Of a stretch of DNA of 64,000 nt, positions 8,701-17,373 are shown piece by piece. Both the position numbers and the translations under genes were made by a program. Position 1 is the first letter of the stretch. The number at the start of each line of letters is the position of its first letter. This DNA comes from Caldilinea sp. CFX5 (GTDB lineage: Bacteria > Chloroflexota > Anaerolineae > Caldilineales > Caldilineaceae): NCBI GenBank assembly GCA_021405325.1, contig QWII01000009.1, positions 151,715-215,714 of the forward strand. Reading direction: 5' to 3'. A model generated the notes under the pieces. It searched no databases. It saw only the letters and a list, made by a program, of their open reading frames with translations, and was not told the origin of the DNA.

Positions 8701-9949
8701 CTATCTACCCCGCCAAAGTGGTTATAATGGCCGCATCGGCAATTACCGCTTTTATGTGAGCAGCGATGGCGTCGATTGGGTGCAGGTGGTGAGTGGCACG
8801 TTTCCCGACAATGCCAATCTGCAGCGGGTCAACTTTACCACCCCACCGTCACGCCAGGCGTTTGGCGTGATTCCTGGCCCGATTGCCCCCGGCGCTTCCG
8901 CCAATGCGACGATTATACTGCGCGCCGAGGCCGCAATTGCGCTGGGCAACTATACCAACCATACGGAAATTCTCGGCGCGCAGGATGCCCTCAACAGCCG
9001 CATCTATGACGCCGATTCGACCGCCGACGCTAACGCTACCAACGATGTCGTGGTCGATAACCGGATTGACAACAGCGGCGGCGACGAAGATGACCATGAC
9101 ATTGCCATTGTTCAGGTGGGTACAGTAGCGCCGCAGAGCACCATCACCATCTTGGTCGATGCCCAGCCGGAGAGCATCCAAAATTTCCGCTTTGGCGGCA
9201 ATCTCACGGCCTTTAGTCTGGATGACGCCAATCCCGACGATGGCGATACGGTGCCCAACAGTCGTAGCTTCATCAAAGCCGCCGGTAGTTATGTGGTTAG
9301 CCAGACGGTGCCGGCGGGTTGGGTGTTAGCGGCGATCAACTGTGTCCCGGCAGAAAAGGCCCAGGTGGAACTCAATGCGCAGCGCGTCACCATCACCGCA
9401 TCTGGTGGCGACAACGTTGCCTGCACTTTTGTTGACCAGCGCACGGCCAAGGTTAATGCCCGCAAGTTTCAGGATAGCAACGGCGATAAACGACGCCAAG
9501 CCACCGAACTGTGGCTGCCCGGCTGGACAATGACGGTGTATAACAGTAGCGGTGCGGTCGCGGCGACTGGTGTCACCGGCAGCAGCGGGCAGATTGTGTT
9601 GTCCCGCTTGCCCCCCGGCAGCTATACCATCTGTGAAACGCGCCAGAGTGGCTGGAACCATACCCTGCCGACCACGCTCAACGCAACCTACAACCAACCC
9701 TGCTATCCCGTCACCCTGCAACCAAACCAGACCGCCACCAGCACCTTTGGCAATCGTCCGGCTGCCACCATTGCTGAAGAGACGCCCCCGCCCACCGATC
9801 TCCCGCCGGACGACAGCGGCGTCACCATCAGCGACGGCAGCGATGTCCCCTTTGATGAGTCGGGCTATGATGGGCATGATCCCGATGCGGTGGATGAAAA
9901 TCAGCCGGTGCAGGATCAGATGATCTTCCTGCCGGTGATTCAGCGGTAG
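5786..9949 (+). CDS. Secreted M60-like metallopeptidase with PA14, discoidin and SdrD-B-like domains
   Basis: A 1387-residue exported protein. The N-terminus has a signal peptide with both a lipobox-like LAGC at about residues 12-15 and a possible AAA cleavage site. A Cys-rich ricin-like segment follows (about 35-180), then an M60-like region with the gluzincin motif HELGH at 474-478 and a downstream Glu492. Such enzymes cleave glycosylated, mucin-like proteins. Next come a PA14-like domain (645-820), a DUF11-like fold (from about 822) interrupted by an F5/8C-discoidin-like domain (about 873-1015), a prealbumin-like repeat and an SdrD-B-like domain (about 1222-1330). An acidic Pro-rich tail ends in FLPVIQR. 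The carbohydrate-binding modules suggest attachment to polysaccharide or glycoprotein. The minus-strand gene at 11415-13856 ends with the same domain pair and a similar motif. Confidence 0.88.
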   Translation: MRTISLLFAFLLAGCALLGYTTIAAAQGASGDMISPKFDSAQCLTVDGAANATPAIKLQACRGANNQYWVRDVGASKWRTALDNNYCLATVDNAPSASAPLTVRLCTDSRALTLEPNPTLADSYRIAGTAYVLDTGVYGYVAIAHQNGWSYQYWRWFQDDLSVVNAQGCAITYPFPATDTATYNRELACDRVSKVQPPYVMPAAAVRTTMFPGAVAAGLPAVTQSFAFNLQFKDHGYLRMSAPPQNWQSTGLYAPPNQLLRVTVSNAAAADLSEVYAQIGVHMDILEPTSGNVEGGNFDRHPSVVVRVKLVPGENLVRSPYGGPVILVSEASVNKTIDVEVANAVQAPYFKSGETTEAQWLARRALGIPYAEIEGELAIIHVPTSEISNVSYADIQAVAAYYTQMVRYHNALSGLSDNAALPHQSPQGKQRHVEDIQITAGWGHSGFPAMYFNAWRIGVPEEYIYRSAAWGVYHELGHNYQMGGWSYVYGVEATVNLWSLHAQEAFFGNSSIVDDGTYAKAIAILNNNTITNKWGSAGAFEQLVFLDQIRLAFPQQNWNLWTQLMRRYREMSDTEYNALDTDQKRRDKFLEILCDLTNSNLTPHFDQWTIAISNNTKSYCATKLAMTQQPWTIDGAQPLYYSGGGTGNIRREWWTGLPGATLADLTNAPAYPTQPTGTALVTGTLEGPRDWGSDFGDRLRGYLHPPVTGNYDFWLAGNEAVQFRLSTDEDPLNTQSLLTVAQATGYRGFDDHVASIQRSQPVALVAGRNYYFEVIRKESSGGDHVAVAWSIPAGPTTPREARKVIDGRYLSPYRGDLALRKQLTAGQAATIPPGGDVNFTISVFNQSTATVKNIQIVETLPISFTLSPLNQAGQWISGYRYVRLQALSEAGNRGPWTSMAELNVLDGNGQPLAQNQWRLLYADSENPDSPATNAFDGNPATLWHTMWWSTPPAHPHEIQIDLGGRYTLSGFTYLPRQSGYNGRIGNYRFYVSSDGVDWVQVVSGTFPDNANLQRVNFTTPPSRQAFGVIPGPIAPGASANATIILRAEAAIALGNYTNHTEILGAQDALNSRIYDADSTADANATNDVVVDNRIDNSGGDEDDHDIAIVQVGTVAPQSTITILVDAQPESIQNFRFGGNLTAFSLDDANPDDGDTVPNSRSFIKAAGSYVVSQTVPAGWVLAAINCVPAEKAQVELNAQRVTITASGGDNVACTFVDQRTAKVNARKFQDSNGDKRRQATELWLPGWTMTVYNSSGAVAATGVTGSSGQIVLSRLPPGSYTICETRQSGWNHTLPTTLNATYNQPCYPVTLQPNQTATSTFGNRPAATIAEETPPPTDLPPDDSGVTISDGSDVPFDESGYDGHDPDAVDENQPVQDQMIFLPVIQR

Positions 9950-9969
9950 GGAACAGAAAAAGAAGAAAG

Positions 9970-10031
9970 GCATCTTCCGGGAAGTTTGGATGGGCACGTA
10001 GCCAGCAGCAACGGAGCTTCCCGGAAGATGC
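9970..10031. terminator. 15-bp hairpin after the M60-like gene
   Basis: Perfect arms GCATCTTCCGGGAAG (9970-9984) and its complement (10017-10031) flank a 32-nt loop, 20 nt past the stop. No U-run is present, so a strict intrinsic terminator is not supported. Confidence 0.45.
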
Positions 10032-10151
10032 GCACTTGAACGAAACGCTACCGCTTGGCATCGCCTCTTACCTGTGGTATCATTGATGCAAGGTTGGTGG
10101 TACGCTTGTCGTTGGGCGAGCCGGTTGTTTGGAGGAAGAGAGGGGTGCGCC

Positions 10152-11021
10152 ATGAGCAATATTTCCTCTGTTATCGAGACGCAACCTAAGTCGCAGGCCG
10201 GGCTACCGGTGAGTGAGGAGGAATATTGGCGCGTCTACTACCATCACCCTGACTTTACTTATGAATGGAACAACGGCATTCTGGAAGAAAAGCCCTTGGC
10301 AAAGGTGCGCGGCGCGCTGCAATATCAATGGTTTCTGCTCCTGTTGAATGCCTACCGGGACGAAAACCCCCAGATGAAAGTTGTCAATCTGGAGATTGGC
10401 TTTCGTATGGCGTTAGAAGAAAAGACGACCATCCGTAGGCCCGACCTGTTCATCGTTCTGAATGATAATCCCACCCCAATTCATGACGATGACCGCACCT
10501 ACAAGGGCATCTGCGATGTTTGTGTCGAGTCCCTCTCTGATTCGGATCAGGATGAGATCGATCGGGATGTCATTGACAAACGGGATGAATATGCCGAGGC
10601 CGGCGTGCGCGAGTATTACATCCTCGACTGCGAAGGGCGTTATACCACTTTCTACCGCTCGGTGCGCGATCCCCAAACCGGCAAGCATACCTTTGCGTTG
10701 CTGCCCGTAGACGCTGACGGCGTCGTGCATTCGGAAGTGATGCCCGGTTTTCAATTTCGCCTGCGCGATCTCTATCGTCTGCCGCCACTACAAGCGTTAG
10801 TCGAGGATGAGGTCTATCGCGGCTATGTCTGGCTGGTCTATCAGGCGCAACAGCAGCGGGCAGAACAGGCCGAAAACGAAGCCGCCGCGGAACGACTGCC
10901 CACCGCCGCCGCCGAAAGACGGGCCGAACAAGCGGACCAGCGTGCCGAGGAGGCCACTGCATTAGCACATAAATATGCGGCGCGATTGCGGGCACTGGGG
11001 CTTTTGCCGGTGGAAGAGTAG
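10152..11021 (+). CDS. Uma2 family (DUF820) endonuclease-like protein
   Basis: A 289-residue protein with the Uma2 PD-(D/E)xK fold: PD at 97-98, Glu126 in CVESLSD, then D...K143...Y and GVREYYILD near 151-159. The C-terminal 70 residues are an Ala/Glu/Arg coiled-coil ending in LRALGLLPVEE, a common tail in the family. The start at 10152 is chosen over an upstream in-frame start because GGAGGAAGAGAGG lies just before it. Uma2 proteins are abundant in Cyanobacteria and Chloroflexota. Their biological role is unproven; nuclease activity is inferred from the fold. Confidence 0.9.
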   Translation: MSNISSVIETQPKSQAGLPVSEEEYWRVYYHHPDFTYEWNNGILEEKPLAKVRGALQYQWFLLLLNAYRDENPQMKVVNLEIGFRMALEEKTTIRRPDLFIVLNDNPTPIHDDDRTYKGICDVCVESLSDSDQDEIDRDVIDKRDEYAEAGVREYYILDCEGRYTTFYRSVRDPQTGKHTFALLPVDADGVVHSEVMPGFQFRLRDLYRLPPLQALVEDEVYRGYVWLVYQAQQQRAEQAENEAAAERLPTAAAERRAEQADQRAEEATALAHKYAARLRALGLLPVEE

Positions 11022-11152
11022 GCTCCTTAATAGCGCCACTTTATGTAACCGTTAATGTGGCAACCAGCAGGAACGCATGGAATGGGGCCATCGTCCGGGA
11101 AGCATCGATAGCAGGGAGACCAAATTATCTTCTGCTCTTTAGAACGAAGCCT

Positions 11153-11338
11153 CTATTCTTGTGGCATAATAATCTTTGCCTTAACCCCAACCTGATCCAG
11201 TAAATAGAGAAGTCCGCCGCCGTCAATCAACTCAAGGGGTTTGTCTTTGGCAAATTCATAGGTATCAGTACCATAGCTGCTTGTGGTCACAATAATCCCC
11301 TTGCTTGCCCCTTCGTTCACCATTGTGCCATAAAGGTT
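11153..11338 (-). pseudogene. C-terminal remnant of an Mrr-type restriction endonuclease
   Basis: Only the last 61 residues resemble the Mrr catalytic domain C-terminus (LYGTMVNEGASKGIIVTTS, then FAKDKPLELIDGGGLLYLL). The upstream catalytic core is missing. The longer open frame reaching 11512 overlaps the neighbouring gene and reads as unrelated, basic low-complexity sequence. No start codon with a ribosome-binding site precedes the homologous part. It is best read as a truncated relic. Confidence 0.7.
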
Positions 11339-11414
11339 TGGCGATGGGTGGCAACGCCTCCTTCTTTCGGTAAATACGCTAACAACTTCTGCGTGATCTC
11401 CGCTTTGTCCGAAC

Positions 11415-13856
11415 TTACTGCTGAACGAGCGGCAGGTAGAGATTGGTGACAAGTTCCGGCTCGGCAGTGATGAGCCACTGTTCCTCGGTGCTTGGTTCGG
11501 TCCCATCGTCATCTGGCGCCATCGTGGTCAAAACACCATTATCATCGGCGGTGACGCTGCCGCTAAAGGCAACCGGGTTGGTCGTATTGCCAAAGTAGAC
11601 GGTTTTGATCTCCCCCGCCGCCAGGGTCAGGCGATAACAGGGCTGCCCAAGTTCCGGGTCGAGACCGGGTTGGGTATTGCGCCACGGCGCCGTCACCGTT
11701 TCACAGACAATATAGGAACCGGGCTTCAGATTCGCAAAGCTGGCCTTACCCAGGTCGTTGGTGATCTGGGTCGCCGCAGTGCCGGCGCTCAGGTCGCGCA
11801 GCGTAATCGCCTGCCCGGCCAGCCATAGCTCACCGCTGTTGCGCCGCCCCGATGCATTGCGGTCATCATAGACCAGAATGCGGACCGTCGCCGTGCGCTC
11901 ATTGATAAAGGTGCAGGCGACAAAGGCGCCGTTGGTGAGCACAAGGGTCAATGGCCCCGGCGGCTGCACCTGTTCAGCGGCGCCCGACGTTTGACAGCGG
12001 GTCTCCTTGAGATACCAGCCATTCACTGGTTGCTGGGTAATTTGATAAGCGCCGGCCGCTCTAGTGAAAAAGCGTTCGGCGGTAAAGGCGTCGCCATCAT
12101 CCGGCACAGCATCATCTAGACGGAAGACACCGAGAGCACCGCCATAGACAAAGTTGATTTTGCTATCCGGGCGACTATCGACCTTCAACTGGAGCGCAGC
12201 AAGGGGTGTCGTCGGCGCGCCCAGCCGCTGTTCACGCACCAGGAAGAAGCCGCCTTCAATGTCACTGATCGCGACGTTGCCGCTGGGAAAGTAGGGGTAA
12301 GTTCCCCAAGCGCCGTTAAAGGCCGCATTGTTACTGGTCGGGTAGGAGTCAAAGAACGCTTCTTCTACCAGCGCATTCGGGTTGGTGATGTTGAGAATGG
12401 TCAAGCCGCGCTGATAGTTGGACATGTAGTAGCGCGGCCCCTTGGTGTACCCGTTGTGGTCAATCGCCCTGGTGGGGCCGTTCCAGACGCCGCTAATGAC
12501 CGGGGCGCGCAGATTGGCAATATCCAGGGTGCGGACACGCGTATTGTGCCCCAAGTAATATTCATCCAACTCATCTTGGATAAAGAGATAGCGCTTGTCC
12601 TCGGTCCACCAGCCGGAGTGAGTGTATTGAGAGCCGTTGTAGGGTGTCGAGCTGATACGATAGGGGGTGGCTGGGTTGGTAATGTCCCAGAGATCGACCG
12701 TGTTCTCGTTATAATCGACATAGATGGTACAGGGATTCTGCTGCTGATAACAATCTGCCGTGCGTGTGTCGGTGATAACCAGCGACGTGCCGTCGTGGAC
12801 ATACTGGGTGCCGCTAGGCGCATCTTTGAGCAAGGTTGGATTGGTTGGGTTACTTAGATCCAAGAGACGAAAGGCGCCGCTGTTGACATTCGCGCCTTGT
12901 AGAATGGCGCGTGCCGGAGTGCCATTGCGTGATACATTTGTGTCGTAGGTGGTGTTGTCTAGATGAATGGTGTGGACGCGGCTTACACCAGTATATGTGC
13001 CCAGCAAGGTAGCGCTTAGGGGCAAATTGCTCAAATCGACAATTTGCACCCCTTGCCCCGCCGCCTCGGTAACAATATAGGCATAGGCGCGCCAGCGTCG
13101 GGCCACGGCATCATAGGTTTGGTAGGCGCGCAATTCACGCCAGAGCGATGCCGCCGCCGGGATGTGGGCGACGACTGTCGGTTGGGTGGGGACGGTGATG
13201 TCCACAATGCCGGTGCCATTGCGCAAGCCAATCAGCGCATATTCACGCCCGGTGTTGAGGTCGGTGTGGCCCCAAATATTGCTGGCGGAGGTCGGCGCAC
13301 CGGGAAAGCTGTTCAGCGGGATGCGCCCTACGAGGTCGATGCCCTGACAGGGGTAGCTGCCCGCCATGCTGTTGACACAAGTTGCCGGTGCCGTGCTCAC
13401 CATGCTACCGGCAGCGGTCAGTTCAGCCGTTGCCGCTTCCCAGACCCAGCCCTTTTTATCTTGCAACGCAATAAAGCCCTGGGCTGACAGCGCCGCGCGA
13501 TATCGGGCGTCAACCCCCAACAGATAGGTCGGGTTTTTCTCCGGTTCGGCCACGGCAAAATAATCGGTGGTGCGATAGCCACCTTGTAGCCAGATCAATG
13601 TGCTAAGCGCCGCGGTCGTTTCGGCATCGGTGAGATCATAATAGCCAGTGGCTACGCGAATTTCGGCCCCTTTCACGGTGGCTTGTTGCAGGGCATAGCC
13701 AATGGTGCGACAGGGACGGGTCGGCACGCGACAATCCCCGCGGTCATTGCCGGTGGTGGCGACAAAGAGATGGTCATGCTCCTGGTGGGCGGCGGCTGGT
13801 CGCACCGGTAGGAGCGCGGCCACTAGCAGGAGGGCGAGGATCAGCTTGCTTTTCAT
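11415..13856 (-). CDS. Secreted choice-of-anchor-B/LVIVD beta-propeller protein
   Basis: An 813-residue exported protein with a clear signal peptide (MKSKLILALLLVAALLP, cleavage near AAAH). A short segment (about 35-90) looks like the start of a pectate-lyase-type beta-helix. Residues about 165-560 contain LVIVD-like repeats (GTGIVDITVPTQP, GVQIVDLSNLP, VDLWDITNPATP, GLTILNITNP), typical of choice-of-anchor B proteins. Two beta modules follow, a prealbumin-like one and an SdrD-B-like one (ILVYDDRNASGRRNSGELWL). The C-terminus is LYLPLVQQ. Those two modules and the tail closely resemble the end of the M60-like protein at 5786-9949. The start at 13856 has AAAGGAG 7 nt upstream. Probably a surface or secreted binding protein; ligand unknown. 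Confidence 0.87.
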   Translation of the reverse strand: MKSKLILALLLVAALLPVRPAAAHQEHDHLFVATTGNDRGDCRVPTRPCRTIGYALQQATVKGAEIRVATGYYDLTDAETTAALSTLIWLQGGYRTTDYFAVAEPEKNPTYLLGVDARYRAALSAQGFIALQDKKGWVWEAATAELTAAGSMVSTAPATCVNSMAGSYPCQGIDLVGRIPLNSFPGAPTSASNIWGHTDLNTGREYALIGLRNGTGIVDITVPTQPTVVAHIPAAASLWRELRAYQTYDAVARRWRAYAYIVTEAAGQGVQIVDLSNLPLSATLLGTYTGVSRVHTIHLDNTTYDTNVSRNGTPARAILQGANVNSGAFRLLDLSNPTNPTLLKDAPSGTQYVHDGTSLVITDTRTADCYQQQNPCTIYVDYNENTVDLWDITNPATPYRISSTPYNGSQYTHSGWWTEDKRYLFIQDELDEYYLGHNTRVRTLDIANLRAPVISGVWNGPTRAIDHNGYTKGPRYYMSNYQRGLTILNITNPNALVEEAFFDSYPTSNNAAFNGAWGTYPYFPSGNVAISDIEGGFFLVREQRLGAPTTPLAALQLKVDSRPDSKINFVYGGALGVFRLDDAVPDDGDAFTAERFFTRAAGAYQITQQPVNGWYLKETRCQTSGAAEQVQPPGPLTLVLTNGAFVACTFINERTATVRILVYDDRNASGRRNSGELWLAGQAITLRDLSAGTAATQITNDLGKASFANLKPGSYIVCETVTAPWRNTQPGLDPELGQPCYRLTLAAGEIKTVYFGNTTNPVAFSGSVTADDNGVLTTMAPDDDGTEPSTEEQWLITAEPELVTNLYLPLVQQ

Positions 13857-13969
13857 AGGTGACTCCTTTGTTCGATAAGGCAACTTGCCTACCTAACTTA
13901 GCAACAAAAATGTGATAAGTCAACTTACATTTTGTTGATATTATGCTTTACCTTCCGCCATTATCTTAA

Positions 13970-14046
13970 GACTTACGCAAACCAGAGCTATCAGGTTTGC
14001 GAAACCTGACAGCTCTCGCCAGCACCAAATCCGTTTTGCGTAAGTC
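13970..14046. mobile_element. MITE-like element, 77 bp
   Basis: Perfect 12-bp terminal inverted repeats GACTTACGCAAA (13970-13981) and TTTGCGTAAGTC (14035-14046) flank an internal hairpin (13984-14016) that contains CAGGTTTGCGAAACCTG. It has no coding capacity. ACTTACGCA ends resemble those I recall from DDE-type insertion sequences, but no transposase lies in the window. Confidence 0.6.
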
Positions 14047-14132
14047 CTATATTTACCATTCAATCAGCGCCTGTTCGTCAGCAACGGGCGTTATGCGCTA
14101 CAATAACGGCAATCACCCTACACAAGCTAAAC

Positions 14133-14218
14133 GGTTCTGTTGCTATGTCGTATGGCCCTTACACCTGACAGGTTTTGGCAACCTGTCAGGTGTGGGCATT
14201 GCCGGTGGCAACAGAACC
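14133..14218. mobile_element. MITE-like element with internal palindrome, 86 bp
   Basis: Outer inverted repeats GGTTCTGTTGC (14133-14143) and GCAACAGAACC (14208-14218) enclose a 33-nt palindrome (14161-14193, ACACCTGACAGGTT arms). A second copy of that palindrome lies at 18413-18451. It sits 55 bp upstream of the S9 peptidase and could affect its transcription. Confidence 0.5.
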
Positions 14219-14272
14219 TAAGCACAACAACTCATTTTCGCAGTAACGCATTTTTCACACTGGAGCAACCCT

Positions 14273-16255
14273 ATGACCAACACGACCGTCCAACGCCCTG
14301 TGCAGCCGGGCGATCTCTTTCACTTGCATTTTCTCCATTCCGCCGCCCTATCGCCTGATGGCGAGCGGGTGGCCTATAGCATCGCGGCCTACGATGAGGG
14401 TGATGACGCCGACTATGAACAGCTTTGGTTGCTGACCATCGCCAGTGGCGAGGCGCGTCAACTAACCTTTGGCAAAGCACGCAACCACTCGCCTCGATGG
14501 TCGCCCGACGGCCAAACGTTGGCCTTTGTTTCGACCCGTAGCGGCAAAGCGCAGATCCATCTCTTGCCAGTCGATGGGGGTGAAGCGCGCCAGCTCACCG
14601 CTTTCAAACAAGGCATTGGTGGAGGGGTTGCCTGGTCGCCCGATGGCCGGCAGGTGGCCTTTAGCGCCGGCCCCCAACCCGACCAACCCCATGATCCAAC
14701 TCTGCCCTATCGCGTAACCCGTCACGTCTACCGTTTTGATGCCATTGGCTATCTTGATCCCGCTGTGCAAGACATTTACATGATCGACGTTGCCAAGGGC
14801 GAGGTCCAGCGCTTGACCGACGATGGCTGTAATAACACAGCGCCGCAATGGTCGCCCGACGGCAGCCGGTTGCTCTATCTGGCGACCATGCAGCCGGATC
14901 TACACAAAACCATCTACCCGACGCTACGGGTGGTGACACGTGACGGCGAGGCGGCAACGGTGGTGGGGCAAACATGGGGCGGCCTCTCCGGCAGCGCTGC
15001 CTGGTTGCCCGATGGACGACAGATCGCCTTCGTGGGCGTCGAGGCGGGACAAACGATTGGCACGCAGAATGATCTTTTTGTCGTGGATACAGCGAGTAAA
15101 GCCATCACCAAGCGCACCACCGACCTGGATCGCCAGGTGGGGGCGCGCCTTCAGGCCGATATGCCGGCGGGGGTGACGGCGCAAATCGGGCCAGTTGCCG
15201 TCGACGCAACCGGCAAGGTCGCCTATGTCCAGGTGCAGATTGGCGGCACGGTCCAGCTTTACCGGGTTGGCTTACACGGCGCCATCTCTTACGATGCCGT
15301 GGTGACCGGCGACCGGAGTTGCTTCTTGCTCGATTGCCATCAGCCCACCGCCACCCTACTCTATGCGGTCAGCGACTTTACTACCCCGCCCGATCTCTAC
15401 CTGGCGGACGGCGCCGGCCAGCACGAACGGCGCTTGACCGATCTGAATGGCGCTTTCCTGGCCGGGCTACAAGCGGCGACGGTTGAACAGCTCTGGTTTC
15501 CTGGTCAAGATGGCGTGCCGGTGGAGGGCTGGTTGATTCGCCCCAGCGTTGGCGCTGCGCCCTACCCAACCATTCTCTACATCCACGGCGGCCCCCATAG
15601 CGCCTTTGGCTCGGTCTACCATTTCGATACGCAGATGTTGGTCGGCGCCGGTTATGCTGTGCTGATGGTCAACCATCGCGCCTCGACCGGGTACGGCAAC
15701 GCTTTTGCGACGGCGATCAAGGGCGACTGGGGCAAGCTGGACTACACCGATCTCATGGCGGGGATCGACGCCGTCATCGCCAACGGCTGGGCCGACCCGG
15801 ATCGACTGGGTGTTTGCGGGCTGTCAGGTGGCGGCAATCTCTCCTGCTGGATCGTGGGGCAGACGGATCGTTTCAAAGCCGCCGTGCCGGAAAACCCGGT
15901 AACGAACTGGCAGAGCTTCTATGGCGTCAGCGACATTGGCGTCTGGTTTGCCGTCGAGCAACTGGGCGGCCATCCGCATGAGATTCCCGAAACATATGTA
16001 CGCTGTTCGCCCATCACCTACGCCCACCGCTGCAAAACGCCGACACTGCTGGTGCAAGGTGAACACGACTGGCGCTGTCCCGCCGAGCAAGCCGAACAGT
16101 TTTATACGGTGCTGAAAGCGAACGGGTGCCCCGTAGAAATGGTGCGATTGCCGGCCATGCCCCATGCCGGCGCCATCAATGGTGCGCCCAAGATGCGGCG
16201 TGCCCAGAATGAGGCGCTGTTGACCTGGATGAATCAATATGTGAACCCAGGCTAA
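14273..16255 (+). CDS. S9 family peptidase (acylaminoacyl-peptidase/DPP-like)
   Basis: A 660-residue two-domain serine peptidase without a signal peptide. The N-terminal part (about 20-390) is a TolB/propeller-like domain with repeated WSPDG-type motifs. The C-terminal alpha/beta-hydrolase has Ser518 in GLSGGG, Asp599 in GEHDW and His631 in MPHAG as the likely triad, and an upstream HGGP oxyanion motif. Such enzymes remove N-terminal or dipeptide groups from short peptides in the cytoplasm. GGAGC 7 nt upstream supports the start. The peptide/amino-acid importer genes follow at once, suggesting nutrient peptide use, but a 215-bp gap separates them. Confidence 0.93.
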   Translation: MTNTTVQRPVQPGDLFHLHFLHSAALSPDGERVAYSIAAYDEGDDADYEQLWLLTIASGEARQLTFGKARNHSPRWSPDGQTLAFVSTRSGKAQIHLLPVDGGEARQLTAFKQGIGGGVAWSPDGRQVAFSAGPQPDQPHDPTLPYRVTRHVYRFDAIGYLDPAVQDIYMIDVAKGEVQRLTDDGCNNTAPQWSPDGSRLLYLATMQPDLHKTIYPTLRVVTRDGEAATVVGQTWGGLSGSAAWLPDGRQIAFVGVEAGQTIGTQNDLFVVDTASKAITKRTTDLDRQVGARLQADMPAGVTAQIGPVAVDATGKVAYVQVQIGGTVQLYRVGLHGAISYDAVVTGDRSCFLLDCHQPTATLLYAVSDFTTPPDLYLADGAGQHERRLTDLNGAFLAGLQAATVEQLWFPGQDGVPVEGWLIRPSVGAAPYPTILYIHGGPHSAFGSVYHFDTQMLVGAGYAVLMVNHRASTGYGNAFATAIKGDWGKLDYTDLMAGIDAVIANGWADPDRLGVCGLSGGGNLSCWIVGQTDRFKAAVPENPVTNWQSFYGVSDIGVWFAVEQLGGHPHEIPETYVRCSPITYAHRCKTPTLLVQGEHDWRCPAEQAEQFYTVLKANGCPVEMVRLPAMPHAGAINGAPKMRRAQNEALLTWMNQYVNPG

Positions 16256-16470
16256 TATCATTATCACCCAAACGAGTTTGCCCACCAGTGGTATCTGTTT
16301 TAAGATCATAGTGCGTAGATTGCCCCGTCGCTCATTCACAAGACAGCAAACAATCGATGAACAACAGCGTATCCATTATGGTTCAACCACCTGTTGCGGT
16401 CGGGAAATCATCGGGAACGGTTTCTCGGCTTGTAGCAGGGATTTATTTTGTCAACTGGTAGGAGCTTTGC

Positions 16471-17373
16471 ATGAAACGAATCATCTATCTACTTTCTCTG
16501 GTTAGCCTGGTCGGCTTGTTGCTGACTGGCTGTGTCCAGCGCGTCGATCAAGGGGCGGGACAGAGTGGTGGCACTGGTGGCGATACAGCCGCCGGTGCAC
16601 AAGACCAATTGGCTGCCATCCATGAACGGGGGACCATCCGTGTCTCCACTGACCCCAACTATGCCCCTCAATCTTTTCTCAATCAGCAGGGTGAATTTGA
16701 GGGCTTTGATATCGATGTTGCGCGCGAAGTTGCCAAGCGGCTGGGCGTCGAAGTCGAATTTGTCACGCCGGACTGGGATCTGATCACCGCCGGCAACTGG
16801 GGCGACCAGTGGGACATGAGCGTCGGCTCAATGGCAGTTACCACAGCGCGCCAGGAAGTCCTCGACTTTGCCGACCCGCCCTATTACTACACACCCGCCC
16901 AATTTGCTGCGTCGGATGCGTCGGGCATTGATACGCTGGAAGCCATCAATGGGCAAACGGTCTGCGTTGGTCTCTCCACCACCTACGAATCATGGTTGAA
17001 CGGCGAGGATCTGGGCTTCCCGGCCAGCAGCATCTATGCGCAGCCGCCGACCGATGTGACGGTGTTGCCCTTGCAGACTGATAACGAATGTGCCCAATCG
17101 ATCCAGGCCGGACGCACCGAGTTTAGCGTCTTCCTCACCTCCAACACGGTGGTTGAAGCCGCCATTGCCGAAGGGGTCGCCGTCCACAAAGTGGGCGGGC
17201 CGGTCTACTCCGAAAACCTGGCCATTGCCTTTGACAAAGCCGCCCCGCTGGAGAATGACAGCCTGGTGGCCGAAGTGAGCAAGATTCTGACCGCCATGCA
17301 CAGCGACGGCACCCTGACCAAGCTTTCCGAACAGTGGTTTGGCGCCGACCTGACACAAGACCCAACGAAGTAA
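16471..17373 (+). CDS. Amino-acid ABC transporter substrate-binding lipoprotein
   Basis: A 300-residue protein with a lipoprotein signal (lipobox LTGC, Cys21) followed by a Gly/Ala linker and a family-3 (SBP_bac_3) solute-binding domain. Recognisable parts are TIRVSTDPNYAPQSF at the start of lobe 1, GEFEGFDIDVAREVAKRLG and the closing ILTAMHSDGTLTKLSEQWFG. It should capture a polar amino acid outside the membrane and pass it to the permease encoded next. TAGGAG lies 7 nt upstream. No ATP-binding subunit is encoded in the window. Confidence 0.95.
   Translation: MKRIIYLLSLVSLVGLLLTGCVQRVDQGAGQSGGTGGDTAAGAQDQLAAIHERGTIRVSTDPNYAPQSFLNQQGEFEGFDIDVAREVAKRLGVEVEFVTPDWDLITAGNWGDQWDMSVGSMAVTTARQEVLDFADPPYYYTPAQFAASDASGIDTLEAINGQTVCVGLSTTYESWLNGEDLGFPASSIYAQPPTDVTVLPLQTDNECAQSIQAGRTEFSVFLTSNTVVEAAIAEGVAVHKVGGPVYSENLAIAFDKAAPLENDSLVAEVSKILTAMHSDGTLTKLSEQWFGADLTQDPTK

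Noticed and set aside
11339..11512. Upstream extension of the Mrr-like ORF
   Set aside because: It overlaps the end of the LVIVD protein gene and does not resemble Mrr; coding there is a shadow.
16256..16470. Riboswitch or tRNA-like structure before the binding lipoprotein gene
   Set aside because: No conserved riboswitch core or cloverleaf could be drawn; only short G/C-rich pairings are seen.
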